Origin: Paenibacillus endoradicis | GTDB taxonomy: Bacteria; Bacillota; Bacilli; Paenibacillales; Paenibacillaceae | Assembly (NCBI RefSeq): GCF_024721975.1 | Contig: NZ_JANQBB010000003.1 | Location: 1 to 64,000, forward strand | Length of the DNA stretch: 64,000 nt | Reading direction: 5' to 3' | Shown: positions 1 through 8,183 of the stretch, one piece after another | How positions within the stretch are numbered: the stretch's first letter is position 1 | Layout of the letters: each line of letters opens with the position of its first letter | Position numbers and translations under genes: made by a program | The notes under the pieces: generated by a model | What the model was told of the DNA's origin: nothing | The model's database searches: none | What the model saw: only the letters and a program-made list of their open reading frames with translations

Positions 1-16
1 CCTCTCGACGGCACCA
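1..16 (+). tRNA. 3' end of a tRNA gene, cut by the window edge (probably tRNA-Thr)
   Basis: The first bases are the 3' arm of a T stem, a 3' acceptor strand (CGACGGC) and an encoded ACCA end. The anticodon lies outside the window. In Bacillus clusters tRNA-Thr precedes Tyr-Trp-His-Gln-Gly-Cys, the order seen here, so Thr is the best guess, by synteny only. Confidence 0.6.
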
Positions 17-24
17 TGTTTTAT

Positions 25-109
25 GGAGGATTAGTGAAGTGGCTAAACACGGCAGACTGTAAATCTGCTCTCTTCGAGTTCGGTGGTTCGAATCCATCAT
101 CCTCCACCA
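25..109 (+). tRNA. tRNA-Tyr (GTA)
   Basis: The 85-nt class II tRNA has a long variable arm. Its acceptor arms GGAGGAT and ATCCTCC pair, the anticodon GTA lies at 59-61 between GCAGA and TCTGC, and CCA is encoded. A long variable arm with GTA is typical of bacterial tRNA-Tyr. Confidence 0.97.
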
Positions 110-112
110 TAT

Positions 113-186
113 AGGGGCATAGTTTAAAGGTAGAACAAAGGTCTCCAAAACCTTTGGTGTGGGTTCAATTCCTGCTGCCCCTGCCA
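113..186 (+). tRNA. tRNA-Trp (CCA)
   Basis: Acceptor arms AGGGGCA and TGCCCCT pair perfectly. The anticodon CCA is at 145-147 in a loop flanked by AAAGG and CCTTT, the T loop is GGTTCAATTCC-like, and the 3' CCA is encoded. Confidence 0.96.
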
Positions 187-209
187 AATAAAAATTTTGG
201 ATAACATAT

Positions 210-286
210 GGCGGTCGTGGCGAAGGGGTTAACGCACCGGTTTGTGGATCCGGCATTCGTGGGTTCAAGTCCCATCGGTCGCCCCA
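210..286 (+). tRNA. tRNA-His (GTG)
   Basis: The gene starts with the extra G at position -1 (base 210), which pairs with discriminator C283 as in bacterial tRNA-His. The acceptor pairs 211-217 with 276-282. Anticodon GTG is at 244-246 and CCA is encoded. The closing pair of the anticodon loop (241/249) is a T-T mismatch, where Bacillus has A-T. Confidence 0.95.
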
Positions 287-318
287 TTTATCCAAAAACA
301 ATACACTCGGTTAATCGT

Positions 319-392
319 TGGGGATTAGCCAAGCGGTAAGGCAACGGACTTTGACTCCGTCATCTCAGGTTCGAATCCTGAATCCCCAGCCA
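319..392 (+). tRNA. tRNA-Gln (TTG)
   Basis: Acceptor arms TGGGGAT and ATCCCCA pair. Anticodon TTG at 351-353 is flanked by ACGGA and TCCGT, and GCCA ends the gene. Confidence 0.96.
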
Positions 393-401
393 TATACATA
401 T

Positions 402-476
402 GCGGAAGTGGCTCAGCGGTAGAGCATCGCCTTGCCAAGGCGAGGGTCGCGGGTTCGATTCCCGTCTTCCGCTCCA
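402..476 (+). tRNA. tRNA-Gly (GCC)
   Basis: Acceptor arms GCGGAAG and CTTCCGC pair. Anticodon GCC at 434-436 sits between TCGCC and GGCGA, and TCCA ends the gene. Confidence 0.96.
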
Positions 477-483
477 TAAAGTT

Positions 484-557
484 GGCGCCATAGCCAAGTG
501 GTAAGGCAAAGCTCTGCAAAAGCTTTATCCCCAGTTCAAATCTGGGTGGCGCCTCCA
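484..557 (+). tRNA. tRNA-Cys (GCA)
   Basis: Acceptor arms GGCGCCA and TGGCGCC pair. Anticodon GCA is at 516-518, flanked by AAGCT and AGCTT, and TCCA is encoded at the end. Confidence 0.96.
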
Positions 558-576
558 TATTACATTTAAAGCTGTT

Positions 577-653
577 GCGCCCTTAGCTCAGCTGGATAGA
601 GCGTTTGACTACGAATCAAAAGGTCAGGAGTTCGAATCTCTTAGGGCGCGCCA
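577..653 (+). tRNA. tRNA-Arg (ACG)
   Basis: Acceptor arms GCGCCCT and AGGGCGC pair. Anticodon ACG at 611-613 would have its A deaminated to inosine by TadA. The gene ends in GCCA. It sits between tRNA-Cys and tRNA-Leu, where the B. subtilis trnD cluster goes straight from Cys to Leu. Confidence 0.96.
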
Positions 654-660
654 TATATAT

Positions 661-742
661 GCCGGCGTGGCGGAATGGCAGACGCGCTCGACTCAAAATC
701 GAGTGGGAAACCGTGGAGGTTCGAGTCCTCTCGCCGGTACCA
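661..742 (+). tRNA. tRNA-Leu (CAA)
   Basis: This is an 82-nt class II tRNA with a variable arm and anticodon CAA at 694-696 between CTCGA and TCGAG. Acceptor GCCGGCG pairs with CGCCGGT (one G-T pair), and ACCA closes the gene. It is the last tRNA of the cluster. Confidence 0.95.
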
Positions 743-1064
743 TAACAACTAACGATAGTTCATTAGAGATATTCTCTGGTGAGCTTTTTTTATTTTGCTG
801 TAAGAACGATTCTGGTACTCGTTCTTACAGCTCATGTCCGGTTCTTGCTTCATCCATGACCGTCTGCATGGTATATCGGTTACGATCTCATGGGAGATAA
901 CACCTATGGCTTGAAAGGCTTCCGTCAAGGAGAAGTAGCACGCTCTGCGACTTCGTGAGGCTCATATGATGCATTTTAGAAGCTCGATCTCTCGTATCTT
1001 TTTTCGTAAATCTGTTGAGATGATTAATTGAACATTCTATGTCATGTACATAGTTATCTCTCCC
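743..1064. other. Intergenic region downstream of the tRNA cluster
   Basis: No convincing coding signal was seen. A small stem AGAGA/TCTCT (767-779) followed by a T-rich tract to about 796 could terminate the tRNA transcript weakly. A perfect 13-bp inverted repeat with a 9-nt loop (797-809 and 819-831, arm GCTGTAAGAACGA) follows. It has no T-run on the side expected for a terminator on either strand. Confidence 0.5.
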
Positions 1065-1202
1065 TTAATAACATCCCTCTGAAGTCCTATTCAACAATAG
1101 CGAGATAAATACCACCATTAACAACATGCCTAAGATGCCCAATGAAATAGCTGTAGCACAGTCAAAACTTTCATCAATACTAAAATACTTGTTAACAATC
1201 AT
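1065..1202 (-). CDS. Possible 45-aa single-span membrane peptide
   Basis: An ATG at 1202 on the minus strand opens a 45-residue frame ending in TAA at 1065. The middle (about residues 17-37) is an unbroken hydrophobic stretch rich in Leu, Ile, Val and Met, flanked by an acidic N-terminal part and a polar tail (NRTSEGCY). The AAGG-type ribosome site is too close to the ATG to be convincing, and no homologue is recognised. It could be chance. Confidence 0.22.
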   Translation of the reverse strand: MIVNKYFSIDESFDCATAISLGILGMLLMVVFISLLLNRTSEGCY

Positions 1203-1218
1203 CCTTGTCTTTTCTGTA

Positions 1219-1263
1219 TTGTAATCACCTATTCAATTAGCATATAATGTTAAAAACGTTTAA
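1219..1263 (+). promoter_or_regulatory. Promoter and LacI-type operator of the DUF4432 gene
   Basis: TTGTAA (1219-1224), an 18-bp spacer and a perfect TATAAT (1243-1248) form a SigA-type promoter. The AAACGTTT core of the locus palindrome is at 1254-1261, on the predicted transcription start, where a bound repressor would block initiation. The outer bases of this copy are imperfect (AAAAACGTTTAA). Confidence 0.6.
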
Positions 1264-1326
1264 GTACTGAGTTAAAAGATTTAATTATTCGGTAACAAAT
1301 TAAATATGAGAGGGAGAGGCCGGAGT

Positions 1327-2436
1327 ATGAAACTGGATAAATGGATGTTAGTAGACAACTATAATCAAACCATCAACTTGCCTAATATTGGTTATATTAG
1401 TACACGCACTACTAAAGATATAATAGGGGCACCAATTACAATTATTGAAATATCGAATGGTAGCTTTCTATTCACCGTACTTCCTGAAAGAGGCATGGAT
1501 ATTGGAGAGATTCGTCTAGGATCACAAAAGATGAGCTGGGATAGAAGTGAGGACTACTTATTGCATCCATCAAATGTAGATCTTAATGAGTCGAATGGAA
1601 CCGGTTGGATGAAAGGTTTTTACGGAGCTGTAGCTGCAATTGGTCCAGAACTATTCGGGACACCAGGTGAAGACTTTACTTTGCATGGGTCGGGATCGTA
1701 CTCGACTTCTGTGCCAGAGAGTATTCAAGTTACATGGGATAGTCAATCAATTATGATCGAGGGAAAAGTTCCAGTAAAGAATCGATATGGTAATCTGTTA
1801 TTTGAAAAATTCATTAAAATGAGTACAGTATGGGAGAGTTCGCTCATTTTACGTGAAGAAACTGTGACGAATAGTAGCGGTCATGTACAGGTTCTCGATG
1901 ATGGTTATCATATACAATTGTCGGGTTCTTTTATGCATCAAGGGGGCAGATATGTTCTACCTGCTAAACAACATGATTTATTAATAAGAGACTCTGCTCC
2001 TATTGAAGATAATCCATTTCATATTCCCTCAAATGCGGAGGGGGCATATCCAATGCGATGTTATCAATATGTACCTAACAAGGTAGATGCTTTACATCAC
2101 TTTGATAAAGTTGCTCCATATAAGAGTAAGATGAATTTAAGCAGAGGATTAACAGCTGAAATGATTGTAAATACGGAAAATACATGTGCTGGCTATGTTA
2201 TCAGACCGCTTTTCGATTTCCCTAGATCACTTATAGCAAAACAGATCGACAGCAGTTTTATGTTCGCCATCGAGCCATGCAGAACAAGACCGAATCGAAT
2301 GTCACAGAAAATAACAGACGGAGAGGCATTGTATATACAAGAAGGGGAGACTGTGTCATCTTGCTGTATAATAGGTCTTTCTGATTCTAGAGATGAGATT
2401 AAAAATTTGGAAAACATGATCAGATCTGCAGTTTAA
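1327..2436 (+). CDS. DUF4432 family protein (aldose 1-epimerase-like fold)
   Basis: The 369-residue protein has hallmarks of the DUF4432 branch of galactose-mutarotase-like proteins: PERGMDIGEI near residue 45, LHG near residue 120 and a C-terminal IEPCRTRPNRM segment. The family is a beta-sandwich thought to bind or epimerise sugars; the substrate is unknown. No signal peptide is seen, so it should be cytosolic. An in-frame ATG at 1306 lacks a ribosome site; the ATG at 1327 follows GGGAGAGG at good distance and is preferred. It lies next to a LacI regulator and behind the same operator motif, so it probably handles a sugar released or imported by this locus. Confidence 0.75.
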   Translation: MKLDKWMLVDNYNQTINLPNIGYISTRTTKDIIGAPITIIEISNGSFLFTVLPERGMDIGEIRLGSQKMSWDRSEDYLLHPSNVDLNESNGTGWMKGFYGAVAAIGPELFGTPGEDFTLHGSGSYSTSVPESIQVTWDSQSIMIEGKVPVKNRYGNLLFEKFIKMSTVWESSLILREETVTNSSGHVQVLDDGYHIQLSGSFMHQGGRYVLPAKQHDLLIRDSAPIEDNPFHIPSNAEGAYPMRCYQYVPNKVDALHHFDKVAPYKSKMNLSRGLTAEMIVNTENTCAGYVIRPLFDFPRSLIAKQIDSSFMFAIEPCRTRPNRMSQKITDGEALYIQEGETVSSCCIIGLSDSRDEIKNLENMIRSAV

Positions 2437-2491
2437 GAGGACGAAGTAAAATGTAAATTTGATCGCTCGCTTCATTAAATATGCAGTTGTA

Positions 2492-2549
2492 TTGCGTATA
2501 TCTGGGTAATATGTTATAAAATAGATAGATATACATCTAAACGTTTAAA
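2492..2549 (+). promoter_or_regulatory. Promoter with TAAACGTTTA operator not followed directly by a gene
   Basis: TTGCGT (2492-2497), 17 bp and TATAAA (2515-2520) make a plausible promoter. A perfect palindrome, TAAACGTTTA at 2538-2547, lies just downstream. The next gene (lacI-like, 2819) has its own promoter and operator 250 bp further on, so this unit is either a distal second promoter or a remnant of a lost gene. Nothing gene-like was seen at 2550-2749. Confidence 0.55.
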
Positions 2550-2749
2550 TTTTGCTTTCATTACATTGAAGAACCGCTTAATACTTGTAAAACCACTAAT
2601 TTTGGAAAGAACAAAGTTCTAAATTACGTGGAAGTATAATGTGCTTGTTGTTCGCCTAGTATTGCGCGGCTGCTTTTACTATAGCATTGAGTGTCCCTGA
2701 ATGGAGCATTATATTATGATAATCAAAAGGTTGACCGGAAAGAGATTAC

Positions 2750-2800
2750 TTGCAAATCAATGGGGAATATGCTATAAACAACTTGAAATCTAAACGTTTA
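2750..2800 (+). promoter_or_regulatory. Promoter and operator of the LacI-family regulator gene
   Basis: TTGCAA (2750-2755), a 17-bp spacer and TATAAA (2773-2778) precede a perfect TAAACGTTTA palindrome at 2791-2800. The operator would overlap the first transcribed bases, the layout expected for autorepression by the regulator encoded at 2819. Confidence 0.65.
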
Positions 2801-2818
2801 TATTAGGAAGTGTTTAAT

Positions 2819-3856
2819 GTGTCTGGAATCGGAATTAAGGATATAGCTGAGAAAGCCAATGTTTCAACTGCAACGGTCTCATATGTATTAAATGGTACGC
2901 GAAATGTCAGCCCAAAGACAAAAGAACGTGTACTAAAGATAATAGAGGAGCTTAATTACACGCCCAATGATGTGGCTAAAAGCTTGAAGTCTCAGCGAAC
3001 TAACATAATCGGTGTAATCGCTGAGGACGTAACAGTATTTAACGTGCCAGAGATTATTGACGGTATCAATGAGTATGCTGATCAGCATAATATGCATATT
3101 CTTTTGACGAACTTACGGTTACATAAGCGAGTTGGTCATAATTACGGAGATATTGACGCATATAAAAAATATGCGACAAATGCTGTAATGGATTTGCTGT
3201 CAAAGCAAGTAGAAGGTATTGTATATATTGGCGTGCATCCGCGTGATGTGACTGGGCTTATAGATACAAGAGGGAAACCGATTGTATATACGTACTGTTA
3301 CACAGATTCAGATATTTCAATTCAATATAACGATGAGCAGGCTTCCTATGATGCGATGAAATATTTAATTGAGCATGGACATCAGAGAATTTCCATTATT
3401 AGCGGATTAATGGATTCTTTGCCGTCAAGACTTAGGTTTAACGGCTATTATCGTGCTGTTACTGAATGTCAGCTGCCTTTTGATCCGCAGTTTATTAAGG
3501 TCGGGGATTGGGGACTGGAATCAGGTTATCTGATGACGAAGGAGCTGCTGCAGCTGCCACAGCGACCGACGGCTATATTAATTATGAATGATATTATGGT
3601 GATTGGAGCGATGAGGGCTTTATTTGAAGCGGGAGTTTCCATTCCACAGGATATCTCTATTGTCGGATTTGACAATCGGGAATTTAGCGATTATGTTAAT
3701 CCGCGAATTACTACAATGGATTTGCCGTTGCATCAGATGGGCTACAGTGCGATGGAGATTCTTACATCTAGCATTAAAGGAGAAACAACGGGGTGTGATC
3801 GCAGCCCGACATGTACACTGGTTGAAAGAGACTCTGTTGCTTCCTTGTTGCCTTAA
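2819..3856 (+). CDS. LacI/GalR family transcriptional regulator
   Basis: The 345-aa protein has an N-terminal LacI helix-turn-helix (IKDIAEKANVSTATVSYVLNG from about residue 5, then the hinge region) and a periplasmic-binding-protein-like effector domain with the usual VGFDNREFSDYVNP and TTMDLP segments. GTG at 2819 is preferred because AGGAAG (2805-2810) is 8 nt upstream; a GTG at 2810 overlaps that site. LacI proteins bind palindromes with a central CG, and perfect TAAACGTTTA sites recur through this locus including its own promoter, so it is the likely local repressor. The effector sugar is unknown; arabinose-containing glycans are a guess from the GH51 stub. Confidence 0.88.
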   Translation: MSGIGIKDIAEKANVSTATVSYVLNGTRNVSPKTKERVLKIIEELNYTPNDVAKSLKSQRTNIIGVIAEDVTVFNVPEIIDGINEYADQHNMHILLTNLRLHKRVGHNYGDIDAYKKYATNAVMDLLSKQVEGIVYIGVHPRDVTGLIDTRGKPIVYTYCYTDSDISIQYNDEQASYDAMKYLIEHGHQRISIISGLMDSLPSRLRFNGYYRAVTECQLPFDPQFIKVGDWGLESGYLMTKELLQLPQRPTAILIMNDIMVIGAMRALFEAGVSIPQDISIVGFDNREFSDYVNPRITTMDLPLHQMGYSAMEILTSSIKGETTGCDRSPTCTLVERDSVASLLP

Positions 3857-3877
3857 CCTTGAATCAATTATTTAGCA

Positions 3878-3920
3878 GAAAAGCGTTCTGCATAACATCG
3901 GAGGCTAGAACGCTTTTCGT
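3878..3920 (+). terminator. Terminator-like hairpin after the LacI gene
   Basis: GAAAAGCGTTCT (3878-3889) pairs perfectly with AGAACGCTTTTC (3907-3918). The T tract is short and interrupted, so termination may be partial. Confidence 0.6.
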
Positions 3921-3954
3921 TACGTAACAGAAAATGTTCATAGTAATGGGTATT

Positions 3955-3978
3955 GTTAAAATGTAATCTAAACGTTTA
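3955..3978 (+). promoter_or_regulatory. Operator upstream of the GH51 remnant
   Basis: A perfect TAAACGTTTA palindrome sits at 3969-3978, just after a TAAAAT that could be a -10 element. Regulation has outlived the gene it served, since the downstream GH51 frame is truncated. Confidence 0.6.
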
Positions 3979-4040
3979 ACTTCTAACTTGAATACTATCA
4001 CTACATTAAAGGACTATCTTACATAGAACATCACTTATAA

Positions 4041-4265
<225 letters not shown>

Positions 4266-4283
4266 ATAAATGATGTTTGAGAG

Positions 4284-4320
4284 AAGAGACTGTATTCACT
4301 AACAAGACAGTCTCTTTTTT
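4284..4320 (+). terminator. Rho-independent terminator after the GH51 stub
   Basis: AAGAGACTGT (4284-4293) pairs with ACAGTCTCTT (4307-4316), leading into an uninterrupted T run. Confidence 0.88.
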
Positions 4321-4459
4321 ATATTGAAAGTAAAACGATTAACATATATTTATTGTTTTGTATTGAATTATTTTACTCATTTAAGAGTGCTGCATTTAGA
4401 GAAAAAAGAAGCGAAAGTCTTTAGTTTACTACATATTTGGGGCATAAATATAAAGTACT

Positions 4460-4510
4460 TGATGGGAGATATTGCACTATGATAATATTAGTTTATTATC
4501 TAAACGTTTA
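4460..4510 (+). promoter_or_regulatory. Promoter region and operator of the 806-aa gene
   Basis: TTGATG about 4459-4464, an 18-bp gap and TAATAT form one possible promoter; TTGCAC with TATTAT (4494-4499) is another. The perfect TAAACGTTTA palindrome at 4501-4510 lies 24 bp before the start codon. Confidence 0.55.
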
Positions 4511-4533
4511 AATTTTGTGATAGGAGTGAGAAC

Positions 4534-6954
4534 TTGAAACTGCTTCGTAATGATACTTTTGAAGTATACCTGTCTCCACAAGGCACTGTGGAATCCATAT
4601 CATTGACAGATGATCCTGAGAAGATGAACTGGGTAATTGATTTACAATATGTAAAGGATACGGGGTATTCTAATCAGGATAAGCGTTTTGGACAGTGGAG
4701 TGCTATTATTGATGATGAAGTGATAGAGAGTGTTAACTTGCAACCCCAAATTGAAGTAATGGATGACAAGTCGGCTATTGTTACTTTTTTACATGATAAA
4801 TTTAACGTTCAATATGATTATCTGCTAAATAATAATGGTGAATGGAAATGGAACATTCGTTGTTCAAATCCAACTAATTATGCTGTAAGGGTCAATGGAT
4901 TTCATAGCTGGTTTTCTCTTGCGTATATCATGTTCCGTGATCCTGATGTTTCAAGGAATATGAAGCATTCTTGTGCGGTATTCCCTCATTTGGGCGGAGA
5001 TTTTGCCAAATTTGCAGCTATTCGTAGAAGCAATGAGGCTCCTCATCTTGCCATATACAGTACTGGCGAGCGTATTGCCTCTTTTGGTACGTATTGCAGT
5101 TATGTAAACCGATTTTTGGAACAAGTTTCTCCATCATTGGATGGAATGCTTTATCATCGATTATCATTTGTTGAGGATGGCAGTTCGATGGAGCAGTCTG
5201 CAGATAGTGATTGGATCTACGGCGGAGATTACTCATCGATTACACTTGAACCTTCTGCTGAAAGAGAATGGTCATTTGTTTTTACACCATTTAAAGAGCA
5301 AGAGGAGTTTTATACAAAGGCGAGAACGTACGGACATCCACATTGGACATATTCACCCGTTACTACTACTGAAGGGAAATTTTTTGCTGAGGTAAATTTG
5401 CCAGAAAACGGTACTCTGCATTCGGTTAAAATTTTAAGCGTAATAGATAAGGTAGGTACTGTTATGGAGACTGACATCTCAACTGAATTTAAGCTTGTTT
5501 CTAATGAAAAATCTAAACGTTTACGTGTTGTTCTGCCACTGACGTCAGCTGGAGAGATTAAACTAGTAGCTAGACTGGGTAACGGAAAATACGATGTAAT
5601 AGTTGGAAATGTCCTTGAACCCGTGCATAACATACTCGAGAAAAGAGCAGCGTGGTTATGTGACAATAGTTTTAATACTTCGCAAGAAAATCGCCCATAT
5701 GCATTTTTACCGTTATCGAATCAAGGAGAATCGCTGGGCAAATTATCATTTATTTTGATGAAGAACCTTCTATCGCCCCCTGTGCCAGCACAAGTTGAAA
5801 AAGTTGAAAAGTCTGCGTTCTTTGATCTAAAACAACATTGGTTTGAAGATGGAGATTTTATGATTCCAAAACCGCTATACGGTTCTTTTTACCGTATATA
5901 TGATTTTGATTATATTGGTCATGTTTATTTTTTACTGTCTAAATTTGATAAATCTCTTTTGAATTATAGAAATCCAGAAATCTATTTAGCTTGGGCTGCT
6001 CAAGTAATGTGTATAAGGCTGGATCCAGAATGTCATCAAAATAAACGTGAAAAAGAAGAATCCCAACTTGTAGGTGTATTTATTCTTTATATTGCTGAAT
6101 TGTTAGAGGACCTTAAAGAGAGAGAGTTCACTTATTGGTATGATAAGCTAAACAAATTATGGCTAGAATTCGTAAAAGGACTAAAACAAGGCTCACAAGG
6201 GTATCAAGGAGCTGTAACGGAGCATTTCTATGATAATGCTGGATTTGGACTTACTTGTGAAGCGTTATGCCTCGCGAAGTTAACTGATGAAGCGGAATTG
6301 TATGCCCCGCTGATTATTGCGAATGTAGGATTTAGCAACGATTATAGAGCTAATGCTCCGGATCGTTGGTGGGAAGCATTATCTTTTATGGCGCATTCGT
6401 TATGGGGGGGCTTAGTAGCTGGTGCTGCTCGATCTTCTTATGAAACAATTGGTGACATCCGATTACTAGAAGCTGGTTATCGAGCAACGATGACTATGTT
6501 TAATTGTTATGATTGGAATGTTCAGTCGACAACTCGCAAATTAAAGCCGGGTGAGGCAGCTTCTACGTATAGTATTGCAGCTCCAAATTTAAATATGCCT
6601 GAACTTTCTAGAAATCGCTTTGGACAATCAATTTTCAAAAAATCTAGCGATCCATTATTCAGTAGTCTTTTTTCTAATATCGAAGGTGACGATTGGGATA
6701 TGGGAGAAGAACTCGTTGCTTATATGCGTGGTTTTGGTTCGACGACATATCTTTATACAGATGGCGAAGGGAGTCTAAGATGTATAAATGGCTTTATTGA
6801 GCCAACAGAAGAGGGTTGGGAGATTACTAGTTATGCTGCATATCCAACTAGATATGTTATGTTGGAAAAAGGAGTCACATACTTTGCAAAAGCAGGTGAA
6901 GTTGTCAAGAGTGTATTATTTATAAATGGTGAATTTGAAAGTGCAGAAGTTTAA
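4534..6954 (+). CDS. Large cytosolic protein, DUF5695-like (putative glycan-active enzyme)
   Basis: The 806-aa protein starts at TTG 4534, with AGGAG 7 nt upstream, and has no signal peptide. The N-terminal half is beta-rich. The C-terminal half carries Trp/Tyr-rich helical segments of the type found in (alpha/alpha)6-barrel glycan enzymes (HFYDNAGFGLTCEALCL, APDRWWEALSFMAHSLWGG, WDMGEELVAYMRGFG). The order of short motifs parallels the N-terminal 1000 residues of the surface protein at 11841: ND with a G-x-(I/V)-E segment at the start, W-x-I with Asn, AIR-x-S, a Y-x-x-D-x-SS-x-x-L-x-P-x-x-E stretch, and a C-terminal FG motif. I infer distant homology. No catalytic residue can be assigned. 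It is probably controlled by the local LacI operator. Confidence 0.6.
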   Translation: MKLLRNDTFEVYLSPQGTVESISLTDDPEKMNWVIDLQYVKDTGYSNQDKRFGQWSAIIDDEVIESVNLQPQIEVMDDKSAIVTFLHDKFNVQYDYLLNNNGEWKWNIRCSNPTNYAVRVNGFHSWFSLAYIMFRDPDVSRNMKHSCAVFPHLGGDFAKFAAIRRSNEAPHLAIYSTGERIASFGTYCSYVNRFLEQVSPSLDGMLYHRLSFVEDGSSMEQSADSDWIYGGDYSSITLEPSAEREWSFVFTPFKEQEEFYTKARTYGHPHWTYSPVTTTEGKFFAEVNLPENGTLHSVKILSVIDKVGTVMETDISTEFKLVSNEKSKRLRVVLPLTSAGEIKLVARLGNGKYDVIVGNVLEPVHNILEKRAAWLCDNSFNTSQENRPYAFLPLSNQGESLGKLSFILMKNLLSPPVPAQVEKVEKSAFFDLKQHWFEDGDFMIPKPLYGSFYRIYDFDYIGHVYFLLSKFDKSLLNYRNPEIYLAWAAQVMCIRLDPECHQNKREKEESQLVGVFILYIAELLEDLKEREFTYWYDKLNKLWLEFVKGLKQGSQGYQGAVTEHFYDNAGFGLTCEALCLAKLTDEAELYAPLIIANVGFSNDYRANAPDRWWEALSFMAHSLWGGLVAGAARSSYETIGDIRLLEAGYRATMTMFNCYDWNVQSTTRKLKPGEAASTYSIAAPNLNMPELSRNRFGQSIFKKSSDPLFSSLFSNIEGDDWDMGEELVAYMRGFGSTTYLYTDGEGSLRCINGFIEPTEEGWEITSYAAYPTRYVMLEKGVTYFAKAGEVVKSVLFINGEFESAEV
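5514..5523. promoter_or_regulatory. TAAACGTTTA palindrome inside the 806-aa coding region
   Basis: A perfect copy of the operator palindrome lies about 1 kb into the gene, encoding part of KSKRLR. It could be an auxiliary operator for looping with 4501-4510, or chance in AT-rich coding sequence. Confidence 0.35.
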
Positions 6955-6976
6955 ATTAACAAGAGTTGTCCTGGAC

Positions 6977-7014
6977 AAAAAAAGAAAGCTAGCAGCAGCT
7001 AGCTTTCTTTTTTT
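6977..7014. terminator. Bidirectional terminator between the 806-aa gene and the AraC gene
   Basis: A 13-bp perfect stem (6981-6993 with 6998-7010, loop AGCA) has A residues on the left and T residues on the right. It can therefore end transcription of both convergent genes. Confidence 0.9.
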
Positions 7015-7914
7015 CTAGCTTAGTTCAGGCTTACGAAATTCTTTTTTTCGAAAATTTGCTGGAGAAAATCCTTGTTTATTGGTGAAGACTGAGGAGAAAT
7101 ATGCAGGTGTGCTAAATCCTAATTCATCAGCTATTCGAGCAATCGACCAGTCAGTTTGAATAAGTAGTTTTTTTGCTTGTTCTATCCGATATTGCAGTAG
7201 GTAAACAATTGGAGTTACACCATAGGCTTTTAGCATGCATTTGGCTAAGTAGTTGGGATGATAATTAAATTCGGCTTTTAGCACGGAATTCGTGATTTTT
7301 GAGGCATAGTTTTGACGAATAAATAATTCAATTTTTTCAGCAAGAAGTATTGCGGTTGAATTTATTGATACAGCAGAATCATGGTTAATATTTTGCATGA
7401 AATTCTGGAAGGCAGTTTGTTTCCTCCAATTACGAAGCGACCGCGGATCCTTATTCAAGGAATAGAATTCAGTAAGATCATTCAATGATTTACTTGACAA
7501 CTTTAATTTTTTGGGTATAAAGATTGAGCTCACTTCGCAATGATTGAGGTAAGCTTGCTGCTTATGTTTCTCAAATAAAGTTATTTGGTTTTCATAGCAC
7601 TCATTGATGCTCTTCATTTCATCCCAGGCTCCAAATGTTTGAAAATGGATCCACGTAATTTCCGTTTCATCTTCACATGGGGTAGTACCATAGTGATACG
7701 CATCGGGTCTTAAAATAATTGCTTCATCTTTGCATATGATCCACTCATTATCATTTTCTCCTATGAACAACGTTCCCTTAGTGACGATAATAATATCGAA
7801 TACACTAATAGAATAACGGCTTACATGTCGTTCTCCCGGAAAGAAAGTATGCTTCCCACTGTCAATAAAATAAGGAACAGGTGGAGTTACAAAGTGCATA
7901 ATTAAATCAGACAT
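7015..7914 (-). CDS. AraC family transcriptional regulator
   Basis: The 299-aa protein has an N-terminal cupin-type sugar-sensing domain (GERHVSRYSISVFDIIIVTKG, later RPDAYHYG) and a C-terminal pair of helix-turn-helix motifs in roughly the last 100 residues, with the family signature IARIADELGFSTPAYFSSVF and GFSPANFR. ATG at 7914 is chosen because GAGGG lies 8 nt upstream; a GTG five codons earlier has no such site. It is transcribed away from the ABC transporter operon and probably activates that operon in response to an imported sugar. Confidence 0.85.
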   Translation of the reverse strand: MSDLIMHFVTPPVPYFIDSGKHTFFPGERHVSRYSISVFDIIIVTKGTLFIGENDNEWIICKDEAIILRPDAYHYGTTPCEDETEITWIHFQTFGAWDEMKSINECYENQITLFEKHKQQAYLNHCEVSSIFIPKKLKLSSKSLNDLTEFYSLNKDPRSLRNWRKQTAFQNFMQNINHDSAVSINSTAILLAEKIELFIRQNYASKITNSVLKAEFNYHPNYLAKCMLKAYGVTPIVYLLQYRIEQAKKLLIQTDWSIARIADELGFSTPAYFSSVFTNKQGFSPANFRKKEFRKPELS

Positions 7915-7949
7915 AATGATATCCCTCACTTTACGCTGTAATGGTCACG

Positions 7950-7978
7950 CTTTTATTATCGTTATCAATCATTTTCAA
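7950..7978 (-). promoter_or_regulatory. Promoter of the AraC gene
   Basis: Read on the minus strand, TTGAAA (7978-7973), a 17-bp spacer and TAAAAG (7955-7950) form a plausible SigA promoter 36 bases before the start codon. Confidence 0.5.
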
Positions 7979-8032
7979 TAGAACTAAATTCAATTTATGT
8001 AAGGTGAAATAACATAAGATAGAAATAAAATT

Positions 8033-8042
8033 TAAACGTTTC
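8033..8042. promoter_or_regulatory. LacI-type operator, near-perfect (TAAACGTTTC)
   Basis: It matches the locus palindrome at nine of ten positions. It lies upstream of the AraC promoter in the divergent intergenic region and may act with the site at 8437. Confidence 0.45.
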
Positions 8043-8183
8043 ACTAAAGTTGGTTTATTATTATGAAATTATGTGATAGTCGAGCAAATAACAGACTTTT
8101 GTATCAAAATAACATATTTTTCTGTAATTTTCAAACAGAAAGAAAAAGGTTGGAAATTCATAAATATAGGTTGGAATCTTAGT

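Noticed and set aside
667..900. 77-residue frame on the + strand
   Set aside because: It starts inside tRNA-Leu and continues into an intergenic hairpin, with no ribosome site or family match.
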